The notes beneath the pieces were generated by a model. That model made no database searches. It had not been told where the DNA came from and worked only from the letters and a program-made list of their open reading frames with translations. Below are positions 18,872-26,724 of a stretch of 64,000 bases of DNA, one piece after another. Every line of letters starts with the position of its first letter. Positions within the stretch are counted from its first letter, which is position 1. The DNA lies in NCBI GenBank assembly GCA_035555855.1, contig DATMGD010000052.1, forward strand, positions 17,597 to 81,596, written 5' to 3'. Source of the stretch: Palsa-892 sp035555855 (lineage in GTDB: Bacteria; Pseudomonadota; Alphaproteobacteria; Rhizobiales; Xanthobacteraceae). The translations under genes were made by a program, and so were the position numbers.

Positions 18872-19768
18872 ATGACGATAACGACCTCCTCCGACATCGA
18901 CTTCCGCGAGCGCAAGGCGCAGCATCCGATCATCGCCTTTGCGCGCACGCAGCCGACCGGCATGGCCGGGCTCGTGTTCATCATCGTGCTGTTCATCGCC
19001 GGCGTATTCGCCGAATTCATCGCGCCCTACGATCCGCTGGCGCTCGACTACGGCGCGATGCTGGCGCCGCCGTCGTGGGAGCACTGGATGGGCACCGACG
19101 CCTTCGGCCGCGACGTCTTCTCGCGCATCATTTACGGCGCGCGCACGGCGCTCGCCGTCGGCTTCCTCTCCTCGATGGTGGGCTCGGGCATCGGCGCGAC
19201 CATCGGCATGATTTCGGCCTATTACGGCGGCCGCATCGATATGGCCATCGAACGGTTCATGGACGTCCTGCTGGCGTTTCCGATCATCGTGCTCGCGCTC
19301 GCGGTCGTCGCTGTGCTCGGCAAGTTCCCGGTCGGCGGGCTCGATCTTAATCTCATCGTCGCCATCGCCATTCCGATGATTCCGAAAATCGCGCGCGTCG
19401 TGCGCTCGGCAACGCTCGCCATTCGCGGCCTGCCCTATATCGACGCCGCGCGCGCCGCCGGTTACAGCAGCACGCGCATCATCTTCCGGCACATCGCGCC
19501 GAACGTCGTCGCGCCGTTCCTGATCATGTTCACCGCGTTTATCGCGCAGGCGATCCTGCTCGAGGCGTCGCTGTCGTTCCTCGGCCTCGGCGTGACCGAG
19601 CCGACGGCGGCCTGGGGCCTGATGCTGTCGGGCACCTCGCAGGAGTTCTACAGCCAGGCGCCCTGGATGATCCTGTTTCCGGGTATCGCGATCAGCCTTG
19701 CGGTCTTCGCCTTCAATCTCTTTGGCGATTCGCTGCGCGACTACCTCGATCCGCGCTTCAAGATTTGA
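18872..19768 (+). CDS. ABC transporter permease, DppC type
   Basis: A 298-residue second permease with the EAA-loop region YIDAARAAGYSSTRIIFRHI and the C-terminal FGDSLRDYLDPRFKI typical of DppC/OppC proteins. The early segment PPSWEHWMGTDAFGRDVFSRI is also characteristic. The ATG at 18872 follows the DppB stop by one base; an earlier in-frame ATG lies inside the DppB gene and is not needed. It completes the importer encoded from 14132. A stem-loop follows the gene. Confidence 0.93.
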   Translation: MTITTSSDIDFRERKAQHPIIAFARTQPTGMAGLVFIIVLFIAGVFAEFIAPYDPLALDYGAMLAPPSWEHWMGTDAFGRDVFSRIIYGARTALAVGFLSSMVGSGIGATIGMISAYYGGRIDMAIERFMDVLLAFPIIVLALAVVAVLGKFPVGGLDLNLIVAIAIPMIPKIARVVRSATLAIRGLPYIDAARAAGYSSTRIIFRHIAPNVVAPFLIMFTAFIAQAILLEASLSFLGLGVTEPTAAWGLMLSGTSQEFYSQAPWMILFPGIAISLAVFAFNLFGDSLRDYLDPRFKI

Positions 19769-19794
19769 CTTTTATCGCTAACGCCAATGCCGCC

Positions 19795-19826
19795 GGCGCC
19801 CGCCAAAAGCGGGCGCCGATTGCTTT
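19795..19826 (+). terminator. Likely terminator of the peptide-type ABC operon
   Basis: GGCGCCCGC (19795-19803) and GCGGGCGCC (19809-19817) form a perfect 9-bp stem with a CAAAA loop, followed by GATTGCTTTT. The T-tract is imperfect, but the position right after the last permease gene supports termination. Confidence 0.6.
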
Positions 19827-19867
19827 TGACGGTTCGCGGCTTCCCGCGCCGTGCTAGATTTCCGGGC

Positions 19868-20497
19868 ATGTCTTCTCATCCTGCCACGCTCGGACTCGTG
19901 CTCGCCGGCGGTCTCGCGCGCCGCATGGGCGGTGGTGACAAGCCGCTACTTGAAATCAACGGCGAGACGATTCTCGCCCGCGCGCTCGCGCGCTTCCGGC
20001 CGCAATGCGCGGGGCTCGTCATCAACGCCAATGGCGATCCGGCGCGCTTCACGGCCTTCGGCTACCCGGTTGTCGCCGACAGCGTTCCTGATTTCGCGGG
20101 GCCGCTTGCCGGCATCCTCGCCGGGCTCGACTGGGTCGCGAAGAATGCGCCGGAGATCGAATGGATCGCGACAGTGCCGGGCGATTGCCCGTTTCTGCCG
20201 CGCGATCTTGTGGCAAAACTTCATGCGGCGCGGCAGGCATCGAACGCGCCGCTCGCCTGCGCCAGAACCGGCGGGCGGATGCATCCGGTCGCCGGGATTT
20301 TTCCGGTCGCATTGCGCGAAGATCTGCGCGCGGCACTCGTCACGGAAAAATTGCACAAGGTCGGCGTCTGGGTCGGACGGCATAATGCCGCGACCGCCGA
20401 GTGGCCGGATCATCCGGTCGATCCGTTCTTCAACGTCAACACGCCTGAAGACCGCGCGGCGGCCGAAACGCTGGCGCGGCAATATCCCGGCGTTTGA
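19868..20497 (+). CDS. mobA: Molybdenum cofactor guanylyltransferase MobA
   Basis: A 209-residue nucleotidyltransferase that adds GMP to molybdopterin to give the MGD cofactor used by formate dehydrogenases and DMSO-reductase-family enzymes. The nucleotide-binding motif LVLAGGLARRMGGGDKPLLEI is at about residues 10-30, and VPGDCPFLP marks the metal-binding Asp region. The C-terminal PFFNVNTPEDRAAAE is typical. I chose the ATG at 19868 because the preceding open frame is Arg/Pro-rich and unlike the family. It is convergent with moeA, three bases apart, and belongs to the Moco block that runs to 25748. Confidence 0.93.
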   Translation: MSSHPATLGLVLAGGLARRMGGGDKPLLEINGETILARALARFRPQCAGLVINANGDPARFTAFGYPVVADSVPDFAGPLAGILAGLDWVAKNAPEIEWIATVPGDCPFLPRDLVAKLHAARQASNAPLACARTGGRMHPVAGIFPVALREDLRAALVTEKLHKVGVWVGRHNAATAEWPDHPVDPFFNVNTPEDRAAAETLARQYPGV

Positions 20498-20500
20498 AAT

Positions 20501-21769
20501 CTAAACCGCAAGCGCGGCGTAAGAAATAAAGCCGATCATCTCGCCGGTTTTTACAGTCGTTGCCGTTTCAAGCAGTTCGGCGAAGCCGTCGGTTTCGGTC
20601 AGCGATGTGATGACGCCCGCGCCTTCCTGCGGGTGCTTGTGAGCCTCGAACACGCCGTCCGGCGCGCGCTTTAGCGCAACGCGGACATATTCGCGGCGAT
20701 CCTTTTTCTTCCGATAATCGAAAGCCGCGCGCACGGGAAGCGCCGTGAGCGGCTCAATATCGGCGCCCATCAGCCGCAGCAGCAGCGGCCGCACGATATG
20801 CGCGAAGGTCACGAAGACAGCCGCCGGATTGCCCGGCAACCCTGCAAAAGCCGCGCCTGAAATCACGCCCATCGCGACCGGCCGCCCCGGCTTGATGGCA
20901 ATGCGCCACAGCACAAGCTTGCCGATCTTCTCGACGGCGCTCTTGACGTAATCCGCGTCGCCGGTCGAAACGCCGCCGGAAGTCAGCACGAGGTCGTGGC
21001 TGCGCGCGGCTTCGGCGATTTTCGTCTCGAGCGATTTCGCATCGTCGGAGAGGATGCCAAGATCGCTGACCTCGACGCCGAGCACGCGAAGAAGCCCCAG
21101 CAGCAAAAAACGATTGGCATCGTAAAGCGCCGCCGGCGGCAATTTTTTTCCCGGCTCGACGATTTCGTTGCCGGTCGAAAACAGCGCGACCTTCACGCGG
21201 CGGCGCACAGTGATGCGCTCGATGCCGAGCGCCGCGGCAAGCGCGACGTCCTGCGGTTTGAGGCGGCGGCCTTCGGGGATCGCGACCGCGCCCTCCTTCA
21301 CGTCTTCGCCCGGCAGGCGGCGATTGGCGCCGATCCGAAGTCCCGGCGGGACGATGACGAAATCGCCCTGTTCATCGCGTTCTTGGCGGCAATCTTCCTG
21401 CATGTAGACGGTGTCGGCACCGGCCGGCATCGGCGCGCCGGTGAAGATGCGCGCCGCTTCACCGCTCGCAAGCGCGCGCGCCGGACGATCGCCCGCGAAA
21501 ACACGCTCGACGATCCGAAACTGCGTGTCGCCGCTCGCGCCGATATCGCCGTGGCGGACGGCATAACCGTCGACGGCGGAATTCTCGAACGACGGCAGCG
21601 CGATCGGCGCCTTGATGTCCTGCGCTGCGACGCGACCGAAGGCTTCGGCAAGCGGCACGCTCTCGGACTCGGCAACCGGCGGAATCTGCGCCGCCATCAA
21701 CCGATGCGCATCCTCGATCGGCATCAAGGGGCCGTTGAAGGCGAAGCAATCGTCGGTGAGCTGGGCCAT
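20501..21769 (-). CDS. moeA: Molybdopterin molybdenumtransferase MoeA
   Basis: A 422-residue canonical MoeA that inserts molybdate into adenylated molybdopterin. Expected motifs are all present: FENSAVDGYAVRHGD near residue 62, FSTGNEI near 200, TSGGVSTGDADYV near 265, and the GLPGNPAAVFVTF loop near 316. One base separates it from mobB upstream on the same strand, so mobB-moeA are co-transcribed. This is the only one of the three MoeA-type proteins in the window whose motifs are fully canonical and is presumably the housekeeping enzyme. Confidence 0.95.
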   Translation of the reverse strand: MAQLTDDCFAFNGPLMPIEDAHRLMAAQIPPVAESESVPLAEAFGRVAAQDIKAPIALPSFENSAVDGYAVRHGDIGASGDTQFRIVERVFAGDRPARALASGEAARIFTGAPMPAGADTVYMQEDCRQERDEQGDFVIVPPGLRIGANRRLPGEDVKEGAVAIPEGRRLKPQDVALAAALGIERITVRRRVKVALFSTGNEIVEPGKKLPPAALYDANRFLLLGLLRVLGVEVSDLGILSDDAKSLETKIAEAARSHDLVLTSGGVSTGDADYVKSAVEKIGKLVLWRIAIKPGRPVAMGVISGAAFAGLPGNPAAVFVTFAHIVRPLLLRLMGADIEPLTALPVRAAFDYRKKKDRREYVRVALKRAPDGVFEAHKHPQEGAGVITSLTETDGFAELLETATTVKTGEMIGFISYAALAV

Positions 21770-21770
21770 T

Positions 21771-22334
21771 TCAGGCCTCCGCGGCCGTCATCGCCGCTGC
21801 AGCACGAGCCAGATCCTCGATGGGCATCGCTTCCGCGGTCACGATGTCGGCGATCTTCTCGATATCGTCGAGACCGATCACCGGCACACCTGCGTTGCCG
21901 ACCGCGCCGATGGCGGCAATCGCGACGATCCAGGGATCGTCGGGCTGCAAGAGCGGCTTGCCGACTTCGGCGCGATGAACTTCGATCTTGGGGTGGGCTT
22001 CGCGCTTGAAGCCCTCGACGATGACGAGGTCGACCGGCGTGATCTTCTCGATGATCTCGTGAAGATGCAGTTCGGGCTCGCCGCGCAACTCGTGCATCTG
22101 CGCCCAGCGATTGGCGGACGAGATGAACACCTCGGAGGCGCCGGCCTCGCGATGAATGAAAGAATCCTTGCCCGGCTTGTCGAGGTCAAAGTGATGATGG
22201 GCGTGCTTGATGGTCGAGACCTTGAGCCCGCGCCGGATCAGCGCCGGCAGGAGTTTCGCCATCAGCGTCGTCTTGCCCGAGCCGCTCCAGCCGGCAAGGC
22301 CAAACACACGCATCGGTTTCTTCGCCGGTGTCAT
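21771..22334 (-). CDS. mobB: Molybdopterin-guanine dinucleotide biosynthesis adaptor MobB
   Basis: A 187-residue P-loop GTPase with VFGLAGWSGSGKTTLMAKLLPAL near the N-terminus and the typical KHAHHHFDLDKPGKDSFIHREAGA and DLVIVEGFKREAHPKIEVHR segments. MobB assists MobA in MGD formation. It lies between the MoeA-PBP fusion gene (nine bases upstream) and moeA (one base downstream), so four minus-strand genes from 25426 to 20501 probably form one operon. Confidence 0.93.
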   Translation of the reverse strand: MTPAKKPMRVFGLAGWSGSGKTTLMAKLLPALIRRGLKVSTIKHAHHHFDLDKPGKDSFIHREAGASEVFISSANRWAQMHELRGEPELHLHEIIEKITPVDLVIVEGFKREAHPKIEVHRAEVGKPLLQPDDPWIVAIAAIGAVGNAGVPVIGLDDIEKIADIVTAEAMPIEDLARAAAAMTAAEA

Positions 22335-22343
22335 CTCCCGATC

Positions 22344-24323
22344 CTACTCCGCCGCAGGGCTCATGCCGAGCGCGGCGATTTTTTCGCGCACCATCGGGTC
22401 GTGCAGCGCCGCCAGAAACGCCTTTACCGCGGGCCGGTCGCGGCGCGACTCGACCAGCAGAAAGTCGTAGTGCTCGGGCGTCAGCGGCAAAAAGCCGAGG
22501 CCGTAAAGTCCGGCAACCTGCGAAATGGCGATCCCCCAATCGGCGCGGCCCTGGCTGACCGCCGCCGCCACCGCATTATGCGAGCGCGGCTGATTGCCGT
22601 AACCCGCGGGTTGCTCGCCCGCAAGCAGCTGGTCGATCAGGATGCGGGTGCCCGCGCCCTGATTGCGGTTGACCATGATGGCGCGCTTGTCAGAAAGCGC
22701 CGCCGCAATCGCTTCCTTCGCGTCCTTGCCTTCGAAACGCTCGTCGCCCTTGCGATAGACGAAGCCCTGCATGCGCCGCCAGCCGGGCACGAGCGCGAGC
22801 CCCGGCGTGAGAAGATGCTTGTTATAAGTGCCGGTCGCGGGATCCATCAGATGCGTCGGCGCGAGATCGCACTCGCCGCGCTTTGCGGCGGTGACGCCGC
22901 CCTGACTGCCGAGCGCGATCTTGCGGATCGCAAAGCCTTGCCCCGCGATGGCGTTCAGCACGACGTCGAGCGCGACACAATGACTGCCCATGATGACGAG
23001 ATCGGGGGCGCGCGCCGCTTTGCCAATCAGCGTGACGGTCACGGGCGTACCGGCATCGAGCGCGCTTGCGAGTGCATCGACTTCGATGAAGCCGTCGGCG
23101 TCGGAGAAGGCGGTGACGGCGCCGGAACCCTTGCTCGACGGAAAGGCGACAAGCCCGCCGTCTTTCGCGACGAGCGCCACGAGCACGAATTCCTGACGGC
23201 CAAGCTCGGACGGCACGCGCACCGGCACGGTCGCCTTCACGGTGCCGGCCGCTTCTTGCGGCAGTCCGGCGAAGGCGCGAATGACCGGCGCGACAAACTC
23301 ATGAAATGTAAAGATCGCGGAGGTCGGGAAGCCCGGCAGCACGACGATCGGCTTCTTGCCGATTGCAGCGAGGCACAAGGGCTTGCCGGGTTTCAGCGCG
23401 ACGCCATGCACGAGGATGCCCGGCTTGCCGAGGCGCGGAATGATCTGGTGCGAAAGATCGCCCGCGCCCTTCGAAGTACCTCCCGAAAGCACGACCATGT
23501 CGCACTCGGAAAGCGCACGGCGCACGGCGTCGGTGAGCAGTGCTTCGTTGTCGGGGAATACGCCAAACGCGACCGGTTCGCCGCCCGCTTCGCGCACGGC
23601 GGCGGCGACAATGGCGCTATTGGAATCGTAAACGCCGCCCGCTTTGAGCGGCTTGCCCGGCGCGATCAGTTCGTCGCCGGTCGAAAGCACGGCGACCTTC
23701 GGCCGCCGTACGACTTTCAGGCGAGCGATACCGCAGGCAGCGAGCATGCCGATTTCGCGCGAGCCGATCAGCGTGCCCTTGCGCAATACCGTTTCGCCGC
23801 GCGCGATGTCGGAGCCGGCGAAGGCAACGAACTGCCCCGCCGCAACAGCGCGACGAAGATCAATCGCCGGGCCGTCGCCGGTTTCGACAAGATCGGTCCA
23901 TTCGATCATCGCGACGGCATCGGCGCCGCGCGGAATGACGCCGCCGGTCGCAATCGCAGTCGCGGTACCGGCCGTGACCGGCACGCGCGGAGACGCGCCG
24001 CAGGCAAGCACTTCGCCGTTGAGCTGCAATCGCTTCGGGCTTGCATCGCTCGCGGTCAATGTATCGATGCTGCGCACGGCGAAGCCATCGACGGACGAGC
24101 GGTCGAACGGCGGCGCATCGACGGGCGCGAGCGTATCTTCGGCGAGCACGCGGCCGAGCGCCGCGGCAAGCGTAACCTTCTCGACGCCTTTCGGCGCAAG
24201 CTCGAGCGCCTTCGCAAATCGCGCATGGGCTTCCGGCGCGGAAACCACTTCGAGAAACTGCTCCTGCCGCGCGGCGCTGCGCACGGCGGCCAGCAAGCTC
24301 TCGTATCGTTTATCGCCGCTCAC
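22344..24323 (-). CDS. MoeA-type molybdopterin protein fused to a periplasmic-binding-like domain
   Basis: A 659-residue two-part protein. Residues 1 to about 420 are MoeA-like, with FDRSSVDGFAVRSID, LSTGDELIAPGKPL, VLSGGTSKGAGD and VLPGFPTSAIFTFHEF. From about 430 to the end is a type 2 periplasmic-binding-like domain (PBP_like, ModE/LysR-ligand type): APDLVIMGSHCVALDVVL, RNQGAGTRILIDQLL and the AVAAAVSQGRADWGIAI segment. There is no signal peptide, so the binding domain is cytosolic and could sense molybdate, tungstate or a cofactor. The start is a GTG at 24323 overlapping the upstream TGA stop (GTGA), showing translational coupling; longer starts would run inside the upstream gene. Confidence 0.88.
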   Translation of the reverse strand: MSGDKRYESLLAAVRSAARQEQFLEVVSAPEAHARFAKALELAPKGVEKVTLAAALGRVLAEDTLAPVDAPPFDRSSVDGFAVRSIDTLTASDASPKRLQLNGEVLACGASPRVPVTAGTATAIATGGVIPRGADAVAMIEWTDLVETGDGPAIDLRRAVAAGQFVAFAGSDIARGETVLRKGTLIGSREIGMLAACGIARLKVVRRPKVAVLSTGDELIAPGKPLKAGGVYDSNSAIVAAAVREAGGEPVAFGVFPDNEALLTDAVRRALSECDMVVLSGGTSKGAGDLSHQIIPRLGKPGILVHGVALKPGKPLCLAAIGKKPIVVLPGFPTSAIFTFHEFVAPVIRAFAGLPQEAAGTVKATVPVRVPSELGRQEFVLVALVAKDGGLVAFPSSKGSGAVTAFSDADGFIEVDALASALDAGTPVTVTLIGKAARAPDLVIMGSHCVALDVVLNAIAGQGFAIRKIALGSQGGVTAAKRGECDLAPTHLMDPATGTYNKHLLTPGLALVPGWRRMQGFVYRKGDERFEGKDAKEAIAAALSDKRAIMVNRNQGAGTRILIDQLLAGEQPAGYGNQPRSHNAVAAAVSQGRADWGIAISQVAGLYGLGFLPLTPEHYDFLLVESRRDRPAVKAFLAALHDPMVREKIAALGMSPAAE

Positions 24324-25426
24324 GGCAGAAACCTCATTTCGACCCGGCTTCCCTCCGGATAGCCTTCGCTTTCGGCGGGCACCATGAGCCAACCGTCGCT
24401 GCGCGCAAGAGCCGAAAGCGGCAGTGTTCCGGTGGCGACCGGCTCGGCCTCGCTTTTTCCGGTGCGGGCGAGCGGCACGAATTCGGCGATGCCCACTTGC
24501 GAGGCGAGTTTCCGGGACAGCGTGATCGGCATTTGCACAATATATCTGGCGTGGCCGGAAAGCTTCGCAATAAGCCGCAAGCCGAGAAGCGCGAATACCG
24601 CAAGCGCCGCATCGAAGCGGCCCGGCACGATCAGCACCGGGCGTACTCTTTTTGCACCGGCCATTGCGCCCAATGCCGCCGTTTCACCGGGCTTCAACGC
24701 AAAACCATGGATTTCGACGCGGCCTTTCCGGGCAAGCGTCGTGACGCTTTTATCGCTCCGGCCCATGCCGCTGCCGCCGAGCACGATCACGGCATCGGCG
24801 CTTTCATCGTCGAGCGCGGCGTCGAGCGATGCCGCACTCGCTACCTCGCCGCCGCTCGCGGCGATCATGCGCGAGAACAGCGAGAGCAACGGCTGCTGAT
24901 CTTTCCGAACAGCGACAAGCGCGATCTTCGGCACGCGCACCGAGACTTCTTTCACACCGAGCGATTCAAGCACGGCGATGTCGATGGCGCGCAACTGCTC
25001 GCCGGCCTGCGAAAGCAGACTATTCGCCTCGCCGTCGGCGGCTTGCGGCCAGACGCCCTCGCCGGGCGCCGCCGGCTCCGTCACTTCGCCGCTTTCGCTC
25101 ACGGCATCGGGCGCGAGCACGGCATCGAAGCCATCGGGCAAAACCTCGCCTGCTTCGATCCACGCCGTCTTCGCCGCCATCGGCGTGTAAGGTCCGGCGT
25201 CGGTGACGTCTTTCGAGGAGACGGCATGGCCGTCCTGCAAGGCGATGGCGCGCGCGGGGCTCGTCGCCGCGAGCCGTACATCCCCGGCGAGCACAAGATG
25301 CTCGGCGCGGGCGAGCGCAATCGTGCGCGCGGCAACAGGCGTTGCGAGCGCGTCGAGCTTGCGGAAGACGCCGTCGATAGGCGTCAGCTTCGCGATTTTC
25401 TGCGAAGCATAGGGTTCGGACGGCAT
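24320..25426 (-). CDS. Degenerate MoeA-like molybdopterin-binding protein
   Basis: A 368-residue protein with the overall order of MoeA but altered key motifs. ALQDGHAVSSKD replaces the usual VDGYAV, VLGGSGMGRSDKSV replaces SGGVSxGD, and VPGRFDAALAVF replaces the PGNPxS loop. The KPGETAALGAM segment retains the KPG motif. It is unlikely to be a normal molybdenum insertase and may bind or hand over the cofactor. It heads the minus-strand Moco operon, overlaps the MoeA-PBP fusion gene by four bases, and is divergent from tusA. I do not know a characterised homologue. Confidence 0.8.
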   Translation of the reverse strand: MPSEPYASQKIAKLTPIDGVFRKLDALATPVAARTIALARAEHLVLAGDVRLAATSPARAIALQDGHAVSSKDVTDAGPYTPMAAKTAWIEAGEVLPDGFDAVLAPDAVSESGEVTEPAAPGEGVWPQAADGEANSLLSQAGEQLRAIDIAVLESLGVKEVSVRVPKIALVAVRKDQQPLLSLFSRMIAASGGEVASAASLDAALDDESADAVIVLGGSGMGRSDKSVTTLARKGRVEIHGFALKPGETAALGAMAGAKRVRPVLIVPGRFDAALAVFALLGLRLIAKLSGHARYIVQMPITLSRKLASQVGIAEFVPLARTGKSEAEPVATGTLPLSALARSDGWLMVPAESEGYPEGSRVEMRFLP

Positions 25427-25523
25427 GGCCTCCCTCTAGCCGAAGGCGGCAGCCCCCGGCAAAGCGATTGCGCCGTCATGTTATAGAGAATTTCGCTTGA
25501 GGGAATTTGCATGACGAGCATTC

Positions 25524-25748
25524 ATGGCGGACGTTAACCTTGATCTCAAAGGGCTGAAGTGCCCGCTTCCCGCACTAAAGACGGAAAAAACGCTCGCCTC
25601 ATTGCAGCCGGGCGACCGGCTGACCGTCGAGTGCACCGACCCGATGGCGGCCATCGACATCCCGCATTTGCTGCAAAAGACCGGCGACCGGCTGGTGACG
25701 ACCGAGCACGGCGAAGGCCGCCTCGTGTTCCGGATCGAAAAGGTTTAA
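25524..25748 (+). CDS. tusA: TusA-family sulfur carrier protein
   Basis: A 74-residue protein of the TusA/SirA/YedF family. The active Cys lies in LKGLKCPLPALKTEK (the CPxP motif) near residue 13. TusA proteins carry persulfide sulfur for tRNA thiolation and, in some bacteria, for molybdenum cofactor synthesis and formate dehydrogenase maturation. Its position divergent from the Moco operon fits the latter role, though this is inference. The stop overlaps the convergent egtD stop by four bases. Confidence 0.88.
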   Translation: MADVNLDLKGLKCPLPALKTEKTLASLQPGDRLTVECTDPMAAIDIPHLLQKTGDRLVTTEHGEGRLVFRIEKV

Positions 25749-26710
25749 CGCGTCTTCAAGACGCGCACCGAGAAATTGCCGGCCTCGTCCGTCCATAGCG
25801 CCTCTTCGAGCCAGCCGGCCTGGCGGGCAAGATCGCGAAAGCCCGCGCGGCTATATTTGTAGCTGTTCTCGGTATGGATCGTCTCGCCGGGCGCGAAGTC
25901 GAACGTCTCGCCGCCAACCGTGACGCGCTGCTGCTTTCGGCTGACGAGATGCATCTCGATCCGCTCGCGCACGGTGTTGAAGAAGGCGCGATGCGAGAAC
26001 GCGCTGACATCGAAATCGCCGCCCGCCTCGCGATTGATGCGAGCCAAGAGATTGAGGTTGAAGGCGGCGGTAACGCCCGCCTTGTCGTTATAGGCGGCGT
26101 TCAGCACATGCTCGTCCTTGACGAGATCGACGCCGATAATGAGCGAAGCGCCGCTGCCGAGAATGCGCGCGGCGTTGCGCAGAAAGGCGACGGCCGCGAG
26201 CGGCTCGAAATTGCCGATCGTCGAGCCCGGAAAGAAACCGACACGCGCGAGCTTGCGCACGCCGAGCGGCAACTCGAAGGGCCTCGTGAAGTCGGCGGCG
26301 ACGGGCAGCACTTTCAGCCGCGGAAAATCGCGGCGCAATTCTCGCGCCTGCTCCTCGAGATAATCGGCTGAAATATCGACCGGCACATAGGCCGCGATAT
26401 GCGGCGCCGCTTCAAGCAAGAGCCGGATCTTCGCCGTCGAGCCCGAGCCGAATTCGACGAGTGCCGCGCCCTCCGGGATCAGCGCCGCGATCGCTGCAGC
26501 ATGCGCGCGCAGCGCCTGCATCTCGCTGCGCGTCGGATAATATTCGGGCAACTCCATGATGCGCTCGAACAGGCGCGAGCCTTCGGCATCGTAAAAATGT
26601 TTTGCCGCCATCCATTTCGGCTGCGCCGACAGGCCGGTGACGACATCGTGCATGAACGTATTCGCCTCAGTGGAGGCTTCGCGCCGCGGCTTCCCGGCAA
26701 TGGCTTTCAT
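25745..26710 (-). CDS. egtD: L-histidine N(alpha)-methyltransferase EgtD
   Basis: A 321-residue SAM-dependent enzyme that trimethylates histidine to hercynine, the first step of ergothioneine synthesis. The conserved KHFYDAEGSRLFERIMELPEYYPTR region, the SAM motif LVEFGSGSTAKIRLLL and YVPVDISADYLEEQA are all present. The ATG at 26710 (MKAIAGKPRRE) has GGGG a few bases upstream; a TTG at 26722 would add four residues. It follows egtB closely on the same strand and is likely co-transcribed with it. Confidence 0.94.
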   Translation of the reverse strand: MKAIAGKPRREASTEANTFMHDVVTGLSAQPKWMAAKHFYDAEGSRLFERIMELPEYYPTRSEMQALRAHAAAIAALIPEGAALVEFGSGSTAKIRLLLEAAPHIAAYVPVDISADYLEEQARELRRDFPRLKVLPVAADFTRPFELPLGVRKLARVGFFPGSTIGNFEPLAAVAFLRNAARILGSGASLIIGVDLVKDEHVLNAAYNDKAGVTAAFNLNLLARINREAGGDFDVSAFSHRAFFNTVRERIEMHLVSRKQQRVTVGGETFDFAPGETIHTENSYKYSRAGFRDLARQAGWLEEALWTDEAGNFSVRVLKTR

Positions 26711-26724
26711 GAAATACCCCAAAC

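Noticed and set aside
21612..24362. A 916-codon open frame on the plus strand
   Set aside because: It is antisense to moeA, mobB and the MoeA-PBP gene, which have clear motifs; the antisense product is low-complexity basic.
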